This document shows positions 1 to 7,077 of a stretch of 13,513 nucleotides of DNA, in pieces. The DNA is taken from positions 1 through 13,513 of the forward strand of contig JBHICC010000059.1 of NCBI GenBank assembly GCA_046759385.1, read 5' to 3'. The DNA comes from JBHICC01 sp046759385 (GTDB taxonomy: Bacteria > Pseudomonadota > Gammaproteobacteria > Acidiferrobacterales > SPGG2). The notes under the pieces were generated by a model, which worked only from the letters and a program-made list of their open reading frames with translations, was not told the origin of the DNA and did no database searches. A program made the position numbers and the translations under genes. Positions within the stretch are counted from its first letter, which is position 1, and every line of letters begins with the position of its first letter.

Positions 1-872
1 CTTGCCATCGACCCTTTCAACTGCTTCTGTGCAAAGAAGAGACTGCGAATATCGAATTTAACCTCGGGACCAGCGGCAAAGCCGAATACTACGATAACCC
101 CAGTTGGCTTAGCAGCTTCAATGCTCTTAGCCAGCACATCGCCGGCCAGGTTGTCGATGACGACATCAGCACCGCGGCCATCGGTCCACTCCTGGACTCG
201 CTCCACGAGATCTTCATTGCGGGTGTTGATCACGAAGTCCGCTCCGATCTGCTTCACAAAGTCCGCCTTTGACGCGTTGCGTATGGTCGTGGCCACTTCG
301 GCTCCGAGCGCCTTGGCAACTTGAATCTGCATGCTGCCGGAACCGGAGGCGCCGGCCTGCACCAGGACCTTGTCACCGGCCTTGACGCCGCCGACTTCTT
401 TCACCGCACGCACAGCGGTAGCAAGCACGACGGGCAAGGTCGCCACTTCCTCGGGCTTGAGGCCGGTCTCGTCCTTCAACAGATAGCGTGCCGGAACTTC
501 GATGTACTGCGCGTACGTTCCCGGGATGTGCAGACCGGGCAGACCAAAGCTCGGTGCCTGGCTCGCCGGATAGATGTCGTAGTCTTGCTCGCTCTGGGGA
601 TAGCCCGGAACGACTACGACGCGCTCACCGATCTCAAAGCCCGTCACGCCTTTGCCGAGGCGAAACACCCCGCCGGCAGCATCAGCACCAAGAATGTGCG
701 GCAACGGCAACTCGGGAACGACCGATCCTTCACGCAGATAATGGTCTAAGCGGTTAACACCGGCCGCGAGTATCTTGACCAGAATGTGGCCGGCCTTGGG
801 CTTCGGCGTTTCGATATCTTCGTACTTAAGCACGTCAACATCGCCAAATTGATGGATGATTGCTGCTTTCAT
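1..872 (-). CDS. Zinc-free MDR oxidoreductase (quinone oxidoreductase-like), C-terminus cut by window edge
   Basis: This is a medium-chain dehydrogenase/reductase, probably an NADPH-dependent reductase of quinones or other electrophilic carbonyls in the cytosol. The start is ATG at 872, behind an excellent AGGAGGTGA Shine-Dalgarno site (core 881-885, 8 nt spacer). 290 full codons are visible; the family is usually 320-345 residues, so the last few dozen are outside the window. The N-terminal GroES-like domain contains GVNRLDHYLREG (residues 38-49), with Asn40 where zinc alcohol dehydrogenases have a catalytic Cys. The stretch 84-132, where the structural-zinc lobe would lie, has no cysteine. 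The Rossmann domain carries the dinucleotide loop AGASGSGS (173-180) followed by AKALGAEV (186-193). The gene is divergent from a LysR regulator, a common arrangement in which the regulator controls the reductase. The class is secure; the substrate is unknown. Confidence 0.88.
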   Translation of the reverse strand, partial: MKAAIIHQFGDVDVLKYEDIETPKPKAGHILVKILAAGVNRLDHYLREGSVVPELPLPHILGADAAGGVFRLGKGVTGFEIGERVVVVPGYPQSEQDYDIYPASQAPSFGLPGLHIPGTYAQYIEVPARYLLKDETGLKPEEVATLPVVLATAVRAVKEVGGVKAGDKVLVQAGASGSGSMQIQVAKALGAEVATTIRNASKADFVKQIGADFVINTRNEDLVERVQEWTDGRGADVVIDNLAGDVLAKSIEAAKPTGVIVVFGFAAGPEVKFDIRSLFFAQKQLKGSMA

Positions 873-916
873 TTGCGTCACCTCCTAAACTGCGTTTGCT
901 CAAAAATGGGCGAAAC

Positions 917-950
917 ACCTAGAATATACACAGCATACCTAGCCATACCT
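917..950 (-). repeat. Helically phased direct repeats AGGTATG / AGGTATG / AGGTGTT (putative operator)
   Basis: On the minus strand AGGTATG occurs at 950-944 and again at 940-934, exactly 10 bp apart. A related AGGTGTT starts 20 bp further on, at 920-914. All three therefore face the same side of the helix. They flank the TATATT element at 923-928 and cover its -35 zone. Direct repeats are not the classic LysR dyad, so another regulator or an atypical LysR site is possible. The repeat is seen directly; its function is inferred. Confidence 0.4.
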
Positions 951-980
951 TTGTGATAAACTGGAAGATCTTGTAAAGAC

Positions 981-999
981 TTATGCGAAATTTGCAAAA
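981..999. promoter_or_regulatory. Imperfect dyad with T-N11-A core, candidate LysR autoregulatory site
   Basis: The arms TTATGC (981-986) and GCAAAA (994-999) are separated by 7 bp and match at five of six positions. The inner TGC-N7-GCA is a T-N11-A motif (984-996), the core of LysR-family sites. It ends 5 bp before the regulator's start codon, where binding could repress its own gene. Such short dyads also arise by chance. Confidence 0.3.
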
Positions 1000-1001
1000 A
1001 T

Positions 1002-1916
1002 ATGGATAGCGTGGCTGGTATGCGAGTCTTCACGCGGGTGGTCGAGGCGGGAGGCTTCTCGGCAGCGGGCAGACAGCTTGGAGCATCACCTTCTTCTGTG
1101 TCGCGTCAGATCAACGAGCTTGAGGACACGCTGGGCGCGCGGCTCTTCCACCGTACGACGCGCAAGCTTAGCCTGACCGAGGCCGGTCGGCTTTACCACG
1201 AACGAGCAGCGCGGATCTTGACGGATGTCGATGAGGCCAGGCTTGCCGTTTCACAAATCGGCGCAGCCCCCAGCGGCATACTGCGCGTTACGGTCGCGGA
1301 GAGTCTAGCCCGTCGTCACATCGTGCCGACAGTAGCGACATTCCAACAACGCTTCCCTGCCGTTCAGATCGCGCTTTCGATAACGGATCGCCTCGTCGAC
1401 CTTGTTGACGAAGGGTTTGATCTGGCGATTCGAGTGGGCCGCCCTCGGGATTCGAGCCTTGTGGCCCGCAAGATTGGGTCAGGCCGTCGTATCGCCTGCG
1501 CGGGTCGTGCTTACTTGAGGAAAGCGGGTCGTCCGAAAGAACCAGCCGATCTCGTGGATCACAATTGCGTGACGTTTAGACGGCATCCCGGTAGCAACGT
1601 CTGGAGTTTCCGAGTCGGTCGCAGCACGGCTAACATCCGTGTCACCGGTAACCTGTTTGCTGACAGTGGTGAATGTCTGGTCGCTGCCGCGTTAGCGGGC
1701 ATCGGGATTATACTGGTTCCTGCGTGGCTCGTAGGAACCGACGTTAAGAAAAGACGATTGCTCGAAGTGTTACCGGAGTTCGAAGTCGTACCAAGCGACT
1801 CGCCTTTGTATGTGCTCTATCCCCACCAGCGTTATCTACCGCCGAAGGTACGCGCATTTATTGACTTCTTGGTCGAGCGTTTTGCCGGTGAGGTATCTTG
1901 GGACACGAAGTACTAA
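1002..1916 (+). CDS. LysR-family transcriptional regulator
   Basis: This is a 304-residue LysR-type regulator, the usual family length. The N-terminal winged helix-turn-helix spans about residues 1-60. It shows the hallmark pattern FSAAGRQLGASPSSVSRQI (19-37) and then GARLFHRTTRKLSLTEAG. A linker helix follows, and the effector-binding domain starts near residue 90 (ILRVTVAESLARRHIVP) and runs to about 295. The ATG at 1002 is the natural start because it puts the HTH at the expected distance from the N-terminus, although there is no clear Shine-Dalgarno site. It is divergent from the MDR reductase and therefore most likely controls that gene, probably in response to an electrophile or quinone. 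Its stop codon abuts the stop of the convergent pbfA gene with no gap, so it is less likely to be tied to the phosphonate genes. The inducer is unknown. Confidence 0.92.
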   Translation: MDSVAGMRVFTRVVEAGGFSAAGRQLGASPSSVSRQINELEDTLGARLFHRTTRKLSLTEAGRLYHERAARILTDVDEARLAVSQIGAAPSGILRVTVAESLARRHIVPTVATFQQRFPAVQIALSITDRLVDLVDEGFDLAIRVGRPRDSSLVARKIGSGRRIACAGRAYLRKAGRPKEPADLVDHNCVTFRRHPGSNVWSFRVGRSTANIRVTGNLFADSGECLVAAALAGIGIILVPAWLVGTDVKKRRLLEVLPEFEVVPSDSPLYVLYPHQRYLPPKVRAFIDFLVERFAGEVSWDTKY

Positions 1917-3308
1917 TTAGGCCGTTGCCTCGGCAATTGACTCTTCAACAATGGTAAAGGCCTGATCGAGCTCATCCTGACTCACTGTAAGCGGAGGCGT
2001 AAGCGTTATGACGTTTCCCGTCGTGAGCTTGAAGCTGAGACCCCTAGTCAGTGCGTTGTAAAGGATTTCCTCAGCGAGTGCATCGGCCTGCTCACGCGTC
2101 GCTTCCGGCGGGAAGATCTCCATGCCGAGCAGCAGCCCGAGCCCACGCACATCGCGAATCACGGGATGTCTTGCTTTCATCGCCCACAGGCGCTCCATTG
2201 CGTGCTTGCCCAACTTTTCACTATGTTCAAGCAGATTTTCTTGTTCGACGACCTCAATCGCGGCCAGAGCAGCCGCACAAGCGACTGGGTTTTTCTCGTG
2301 CGTGTAGTGCCCAAGCGCGCGTTCCTGTGCTAGGTCGAGATCCTCCCGTGCGATCAATGCGGCCAACGGAAAGATGCCGCCGCCTAGCCCTTTGCCAATC
2401 ACTAGCATGTCAGGCTCGATGCCGTAGTGCTCACATGCGAACATCTTGCCTGTGCGCCCGAGGCAATGCGGGATCTCGTCGAGAATCAGCAGCGTCCCAT
2501 GCCGGTCACAGGCCTCCCGGATAATTTTCCAATACTCCTTGGGGGGTATGAGGGGTGTAGCACGCACGGTCTCGGCGATAACGGCGCCGACGTCGCCCTC
2601 CTTCTCCAACACGTAACCAACATACTGGGCACATTTAAGAGTACATTCGCCCCCGCAACCCCAGGGGCAGTGCTGGGCATCAGGTGGCGGAACATGCTCC
2701 GTCCCTGGGAGCAGCGGCCCCATGTCCTGTCGAAAAATCGCCTCACCGCCAACAGAAATTGCATCGAGTGAGGCACCATGAAAGGACTCCCACATCGATA
2801 CGGTCTTGAACCGGCCGGTGACGATGCGCGCCAGTTTCAACGCCATGCCGATTGCACTGGTGCCGCCTGGCGCGAACAACACCTTATTAAGTGGGCCGGG
2901 TGCGAGCTCGGTCAGCTTCTTGGCCAGTTGGATGGCGGGGATGTTCGTATAGCGCCGACTGCAGAACGACAAGGTTTCCATCTGCTCGGAGATCGCGCGC
3001 ATCACCTGCGGGTGGCCAAAACCAACCTGATGAACATTGTTGCCGTGAAAATCGAGGAAGCGCTTCCCCTGCAGGTCTTCCAAGTATGCGCCCTTACAGG
3101 TAGCGAGCACGTCTAGGCAAGGTGTGGATAAGGATTGATGTAAGAAATACTTGGCGTCCTGCGCCAACCAATCGCGTGTCTCCTGGTCCAAGTGTGTCTT
3201 TTGCCACGCGTCGCGACGCGGCGACAGATTAAGCTCTCCCTCGGAGTGGAAACGTGACAGAGCATCCTGAGGTCGGCGCATCATGTCCGAATCGCTGGTG
3301 TTTCTCAT
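1917..3308 (-). CDS. pbfA: Class III PLP enzyme, probable (R)-1-hydroxy-2-aminoethylphosphonate ammonia-lyase PbfA
   Basis: This 463-residue fold-type I PLP enzyme resembles class III aminotransferases. The Schiff-base lysine is K306 in VIGKGLGGG. D277 (LILDEIP) should bind the pyridine nitrogen, F176-H177 stack on the ring, and GGT-S (148-151) binds the phosphate. The sequence DEIPHCLGRTG replaces the DEVQTGFGRTG of true transaminases. That divergence, the overall sequence and the adjacent AEP transporter point to PbfA, which eliminates ammonia from (R)-1-hydroxy-2-aminoethylphosphonate to give phosphonoacetaldehyde. That is known chemistry of the family; its application here is inferred. 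The relative ethanolamine-phosphate phospho-lyase, or a plain transaminase, is the main alternative. Unusual is a C-x3-C-x3-C-x3-C cluster at residues 214-226. The start at ATG 3308 has only a weak GAGAG Shine-Dalgarno site. A TACAAT element (3338-3343) may be its -10. The gene is divergent from ltaE. Confidence 0.8.
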   Translation of the reverse strand: MRNTSDSDMMRRPQDALSRFHSEGELNLSPRRDAWQKTHLDQETRDWLAQDAKYFLHQSLSTPCLDVLATCKGAYLEDLQGKRFLDFHGNNVHQVGFGHPQVMRAISEQMETLSFCSRRYTNIPAIQLAKKLTELAPGPLNKVLFAPGGTSAIGMALKLARIVTGRFKTVSMWESFHGASLDAISVGGEAIFRQDMGPLLPGTEHVPPPDAQHCPWGCGGECTLKCAQYVGYVLEKEGDVGAVIAETVRATPLIPPKEYWKIIREACDRHGTLLILDEIPHCLGRTGKMFACEHYGIEPDMLVIGKGLGGGIFPLAALIAREDLDLAQERALGHYTHEKNPVACAAALAAIEVVEQENLLEHSEKLGKHAMERLWAMKARHPVIRDVRGLGLLLGMEIFPPEATREQADALAEEILYNALTRGLSFKLTTGNVITLTPPLTVSQDELDQAFTIVEESIAEATA

Positions 3309-3384
3309 AAGTAGTCTCTCGGATTATCAAGCCCTGTATTGTAATTGACCCTACTGCTTTTGCAGCCGCCTCGATCTTGGCATC

Positions 3385-3413
3385 TTGACAGTGTTTCACC
3401 AGCCCCTTATGAA
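3385..3413 (+). promoter_or_regulatory. Sigma-70-like promoter for the threonine aldolase gene
   Basis: A perfect TTGACA (3385-3390) is followed after 17 bp by TATGAA (3408-3413), which matches the -10 consensus at four of six positions. Transcription would start near 3420, leaving a leader of about 30 nt before the ATG at 3450. The rest of the 141-bp gap to pbfA (3309-3449) holds a small CTGC-TTTT-GCAG hairpin at 3354-3365 and the weak minus-strand TACAAT element noted under pbfA. Confidence 0.5.
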
Positions 3414-3449
3414 TAGCGTTTCAAGCAAGCGCCCCAACCGATTAGAGCG

Positions 3450-4541
3450 ATGCGAGATCGATCACCACCCGCGCCAGAGCGCCGTCAGTTTGCCAGCGAC
3501 AACTATGCGGGTATCTGCCCCGAAGCATGGGCTGCGCTGGAGGTTGCCAACGTAGGGCATGCCCCCGCCTACGGCGAGGATGCGTGGACGGCACGAGCTT
3601 GTGACCTGATCCGCGAGCTGTTCGAGATCGACTGCGACGTGTTCTTCGCCTTCAACGGTACCGCTGCCAATGCCATGAGTCTGGCGGCCATGTGCCAGTC
3701 GTACCACAGTATCATTTGCCATCAGTTCGCGCATATCGAAACTGACGAGTGCGGCGGGCCCGAGTTTTTTTCCAACGGCACCAAGGTGCTTTTGGTTGAA
3801 GGCGAAAACGGCAAGGTCGACCTTGATGCCGTGCGCGAAACCGTGCAGCGCCGCGCCGATATTCACTACCCAAAGCCGCGCGTGCTTAGCGTTACCCAGG
3901 CGACGGAAATGGGCACGACCTATAGTGTCGCGGAGCTCGGCGAGGTCAGCGAAGCCGCTCGCGAGCTCGGGCTTCGCCTGCACATGGACGGTGCCCGGTT
4001 TGCGAACGCGGTGGCCTCGCTCGGAGTATCGCCCAAGGAAATAACCTGGAAGGTCGGTGTTGATGTGCTTTGCTTCGGGGGGGCCAAAAACGGAACACCG
4101 GTCGGCGACGCCGTGGTTTTTTTCAACCGCGAAATGGCGCAGGAGTTCGAGTTCCGCTGTAAACAAGCGGGACAGTTAGCTTCGAAAATGCGTTTCTTGG
4201 CTGCGCCTTGGGTAGGCTTGCTCGAAAACAATGCATGGCTTAAGCACGCAGGCCATGCAAACGCATGCGCGAAGCTACTTGAGTCGGAGCTACGCGACGT
4301 CGAGGGTATCGACATACTCCTTCCCGCCGAAGCCAACGCGGTATTTGCGAGCCTGCCCGAGGCTGTTGCTGCAGGCTTGCGTGATCGCGGTTGGCGCTTT
4401 TATACCTTCATCGGATCAGGTGGTGCGCGCTTTATGTGCTCCTGGGATACGGCCGAAGAGGATGTGCGCGCGCTGGCGAGCGACGTGCGCGAGGTCTGTC
4501 GCACGCATGCGCTTAAGCCAGCCAAACACAAACAAGCTTGA
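3450..4541 (+). CDS. ltaE: Low-specificity L-threonine aldolase (PLP-dependent)
   Basis: This 363-residue PLP enzyme cleaves L-threonine or allo-threonine, and often other beta-hydroxy amino acids, to glycine plus an aldehyde. It belongs to the Pseudomonas-type branch. The N-terminal FASDNYAGICPEAW motif (14-27) is characteristic. HIETDECGGPEFF follows at 95-107. HMDGARFANA (178-187) carries D180 and R183 of the cofactor and substrate site, and the Schiff-base lysine is K213 in FGGAKNG. The ATG at 3450 is the only plausible start; its ribosome site is weak. The gene is divergent from pbfA and its stop is 11 bp from the convergent IMPase gene. Placement among phosphonate genes suggests a role in handling acetaldehyde or glycine from AEP breakdown, or cleavage of a phosphonate-bearing hydroxy amino acid. 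Both roles are inference. Confidence 0.88.
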   Translation: MRDRSPPAPERRQFASDNYAGICPEAWAALEVANVGHAPAYGEDAWTARACDLIRELFEIDCDVFFAFNGTAANAMSLAAMCQSYHSIICHQFAHIETDECGGPEFFSNGTKVLLVEGENGKVDLDAVRETVQRRADIHYPKPRVLSVTQATEMGTTYSVAELGEVSEAARELGLRLHMDGARFANAVASLGVSPKEITWKVGVDVLCFGGAKNGTPVGDAVVFFNREMAQEFEFRCKQAGQLASKMRFLAAPWVGLLENNAWLKHAGHANACAKLLESELRDVEGIDILLPAEANAVFASLPEAVAAGLRDRGWRFYTFIGSGGARFMCSWDTAEEDVRALASDVREVCRTHALKPAKHKQA

Positions 4542-4552
4542 AGCGTCTGCTC

Positions 4553-5332
4553 TTAATCGGGCCGCACACGCGAAAGTACCTGGTCTATCAGCTCGGGATC
4601 ACCCGCAGCGATAACGGTACCGTCTGACTGCATGGTCAGCGGTTTGCCGCGCCAGTCGACCACGATCCCACCGGCATTGCGCACGATGGGATCGAGCGCA
4701 CCGAAGTCATGGTTATCGAGCTCCGCGTCGACGAGCAGATCGACCAGACCTGAGGCGACGAGACCGTAGGAATAACACTCAACACCATAGCGCACCCACT
4801 TAACACCCCGCCGTAGACTGACCACTTGGTGATCGTAAACCTCGGTGCGATTGTCAGGACCCGCGGCGCACAACACCGCTTCGGAAAGCGTCGCACAAGG
4901 CCGCGTGTGCACGGCCGCCTTATTCCAAGTCGTGCCGTGACCGTCAGCGCCCACCCAACGGTCCCGCAAAATCGGTTGCTCGACGACACCGAGCACAAAA
5001 CGCCCGCCATGAGCGAGTGCAATTAAAATACCGAACAAAGGAACTCCAGCGAGATAGGATTTCGTGCCATCCACAGGATCCAGTACCCAGACGAATTCGG
5101 CATCGCCACGCACCGAAGGGTACTCCTCGCCCATAACACCGTGATCAGGATAAGTCTGTTCAATTAGCCCTCTTAGGGCGTACTCGGTCTCCTTATCGAC
5201 CTGAGTCACGGGACTGCCGTCGCCTTTTATCTCGACGGCAATAGGCTTACGGTAATACCGACGATGGATATCGCCGCCGATGTCCGCCAGGTGATTGGCA
5301 AACTGTACGAACTCCTGGGGACAGCGTTGCAT
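4553..5332 (-). CDS. Inositol monophosphatase-family phosphatase (IMPase/HisN-like), last gene of the phn transporter operon
   Basis: This 259-residue Mg2+-dependent sugar or nucleotide phosphatase has the full family metal site. It shows G68-E69-E70 (MGEE), D85 and D88 in LDPVDGTKSY, D46 in PVTQVD, and D209 in HDFGALDPIVRNAGG. Family members hydrolyse inositol phosphates, 3'(2'),5'-bisphosphonucleotides, histidinol phosphate or fructose bisphosphate, so the substrate cannot be read from motifs alone. The gene starts 38 bp after phnU2 on the same strand and is probably cotranscribed with it. No Shine-Dalgarno site precedes the ATG at 5332. Instead an 11-codon mini-ORF (5332-5367) begins just after the phnU2 stop and ends on a TGATG overlap with this start, which could pass ribosomes on by coupling. 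A job in processing a phosphorylated product of phosphonate use is inferred from context only. Confidence 0.85.
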   Translation of the reverse strand: MQRCPQEFVQFANHLADIGGDIHRRYYRKPIAVEIKGDGSPVTQVDKETEYALRGLIEQTYPDHGVMGEEYPSVRGDAEFVWVLDPVDGTKSYLAGVPLFGILIALAHGGRFVLGVVEQPILRDRWVGADGHGTTWNKAAVHTRPCATLSEAVLCAAGPDNRTEVYDHQVVSLRRGVKWVRYGVECYSYGLVASGLVDLLVDAELDNHDFGALDPIVRNAGGIVVDWRGKPLTMQSDGTVIAAGDPELIDQVLSRVRPD

Positions 5333-5370
5333 CAGGGACGCAGGCGCATCGCGCTGGGAACGGTCATTCG

Positions 5371-7077
5371 CTAGCGTTTGCGCCAGGATTGTGTCAAGCG
5401 GGCGACGAAACGACTGACCAGCGCGTGCAGGAGGCGCACGGCGGCCGACGTGTAGACAATCATCATTGCCATGGCAGCGGCAGAGGGAACCTCGCCGGCG
5501 TCGTCCATATTAAGTACCGCCACCGAGGCTAGCGCCGTGTCGGCCGAATAAAGAAATACGACGGCCGAAACCGTGGTCATCGCATTAACGAAGAGGTAGA
5601 TGAAAATGTCCAACATGGCCGGCACACAAACGGGCACCGTCACCCGCCAGAAAGTCTTGTAAAACGGTGCTTTCAGCGACTGTGAGACAGCCTCGAATTC
5701 CGCGTCCATCTGCTTGAGTGCCGTAGTCGCGGTCAAGTGGCTCACCGTATAAAAGTGGGTGATCGTACAGATCACCAGTATCGCCATAGTCTGGTAGATG
5801 AAATTCAGCGGATTGTTCGGGTCGTTAAAGAAAAAGATATAGGCAAGACCGAGGACGATCCCCGGCACCGCCAACGGCATGATGGCCATAAACTGGATCA
5901 GCCCGCGGAAACGCTCAAAACCCCTGCTCTTCTCGATTAGATAGGCGCCGCTGAAGATGACGAGCGTACCTATTACCGCCGTCAGCCCGGCCATTATCAG
6001 ACTGTTTTGGTAAGCACCCCAACTGCCGCCGTCCCTCAGCTCGAAGTCGTAGTTATAGAGCGTGAAGCTGAGGTTATAAGGCCACAACTGGATGAAGGAA
6101 GCAAACGCGGCAACGGCGAGAATACCGAGAATCAAAGCGCTGACGACGCTGCAAAAGCCAAACATTACAGCATCGAAGCGCTTGTTCGGCTTCGGTTCGT
6201 ACGGCACGGCGCGCGCCGACAGCAGCGCTATCTGCTTGCGTTGCACCAGGCGGTCGGCGATGAAGGCGACAACCGCGGGCACCAACAGCACCATGCCGAC
6301 CACCGCTCCCATCTCGAAGTTCTGCTGACCGATCACCTGTTTGTAAACATCGACGGCCAGCACGTTGTATTGGCCACCGATCACCTTGGGTACGCCAAAA
6401 TCCGTGATCACTAGTGTGAAAACAACAAAACACGCGCTCAGAAGACCGTACTTGATGCCCGGCAAAGTCACGGTAAAGAACGTTCGAATTTTGCTCGCTC
6501 GCAACGATTCCGCCGCCTCGTAGAGCCGCGCGTCGGCCAAGGATAACGCCGTAGTGATGAGGATGAGCGCATGGGGAAAAGTCCAGAAGACCTCGCCCAT
6601 GACAATGCCGATGGGCCCGTAGATCGAATACCCCATCAACAGCCCCTTGATCATGCCTTGGTTGCCAAACAAGTAAATGAGCGAAATAGCAGACAAGAGC
6701 GATGGCGCCAGGATAGGAATAAACGCGATGCCCCTGAAAAGCGCCTTGCCCCGCATGCACGACCGCGTCAGCGCGTAGGCGAACACGAAAGCGAGACTGA
6801 TGGTAATGACAGTGCTGATGATCGATATCGTCAGACTGTTGTAAATAGAATGGAAAAGCGCCGGGGTCGAAAAGTACTCAGCGTAGTTGGCGAGCCCGAG
6901 AAAATTACCATCTTTGTCCTCGAAGCTTTTCGACAACAGCGTGTAAAGCGGCAAGATCACAGCGATCGCGAGCCATACGCCAAGGACAACGATGGCTCCC
7001 CGCATGATCCAGTCATCGCGGCTGAGCTTCGGCTTAACGACGGGTGCGACGCCGGCAGAGACCGCGGCATCAGCCAT
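5371..7077 (-). CDS. phnU2: 2-Aminoethylphosphonate ABC transporter, fused double permease (PhnU2 type)
   Basis: This is a 568-residue inner-membrane protein made of two tandem BPD-type permease domains, so one chain supplies what is usually a permease dimer. About 12 hydrophobic segments are visible, the first at residues 27-48. Each half has its own EAA loop for docking the ATPase. The first is at 187-207 (EAAESLRASKIRTFF, then TLPG). The second, degenerate one is at 460-482 (EFEAVSQSLKAPFYKTFWRV, then TVP). The length and two-domain build match the PhnU2 family of putative AEP transporters and, more distantly, iron(III) and thiamine permeases. The ATG at 7077 overlaps the end of phnT2 by 8 bp, which indicates translational coupling. 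The next gene downstream is the IMPase. Family assignment is firm; AEP as the actual substrate rests on family and on pbfA nearby. Confidence 0.88.
   Translation of the reverse strand: MADAAVSAGVAPVVKPKLSRDDWIMRGAIVVLGVWLAIAVILPLYTLLSKSFEDKDGNFLGLANYAEYFSTPALFHSIYNSLTISIISTVITISLAFVFAYALTRSCMRGKALFRGIAFIPILAPSLLSAISLIYLFGNQGMIKGLLMGYSIYGPIGIVMGEVFWTFPHALILITTALSLADARLYEAAESLRASKIRTFFTVTLPGIKYGLLSACFVVFTLVITDFGVPKVIGGQYNVLAVDVYKQVIGQQNFEMGAVVGMVLLVPAVVAFIADRLVQRKQIALLSARAVPYEPKPNKRFDAVMFGFCSVVSALILGILAVAAFASFIQLWPYNLSFTLYNYDFELRDGGSWGAYQNSLIMAGLTAVIGTLVIFSGAYLIEKSRGFERFRGLIQFMAIMPLAVPGIVLGLAYIFFFNDPNNPLNFIYQTMAILVICTITHFYTVSHLTATTALKQMDAEFEAVSQSLKAPFYKTFWRVTVPVCVPAMLDIFIYLFVNAMTTVSAVVFLYSADTALASVAVLNMDDAGEVPSAAAMAMMIVYTSAAVRLLHALVSRFVARLTQSWRKR

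Larger units (their letters stand above)
873..1001. promoter_or_regulatory. Divergent control region between the MDR gene and the LysR regulator
   Basis: This is a 129-bp AT-richer region between two divergent starts. On the minus strand a TATATT hexamer (923-928) could be the -10 of the reductase gene. No good -35 lies upstream of it, as expected for an activator-dependent promoter. The usual -35 zone is instead occupied by two AGGTATG repeats (see 917-950). The regulator start at 1002 has no recognisable Shine-Dalgarno site. A LysR-type dyad lies just before it. I see no convincing plus-strand promoter; TTGTGA (951-956) with TAAAGA (974-979) at 17 bp is weak. Confidence 0.5.

Noticed and set aside
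2051..2771. Plus-strand open frames antisense to pbfA
   Set aside because: The translations are Arg/Ser/Pro/Ala-rich, as expected from the complementary strand of a GC-rich gene; there is no ribosome site or known domain.
3354..3365. CTGC-TTTT-GCAG as a terminator between pbfA and ltaE
   Set aside because: The stem is only 4 bp, has no following U-tract, and lies between two divergent starts, where a terminator is not expected.
3334..3402. Pho-box-like matches between pbfA and ltaE on both strands
   Set aside because: Each matches only about 12 of 18 positions, the half sites are unequal, and no -10 lies at the right distance. That is near chance, unlike the 9584-9601 site.
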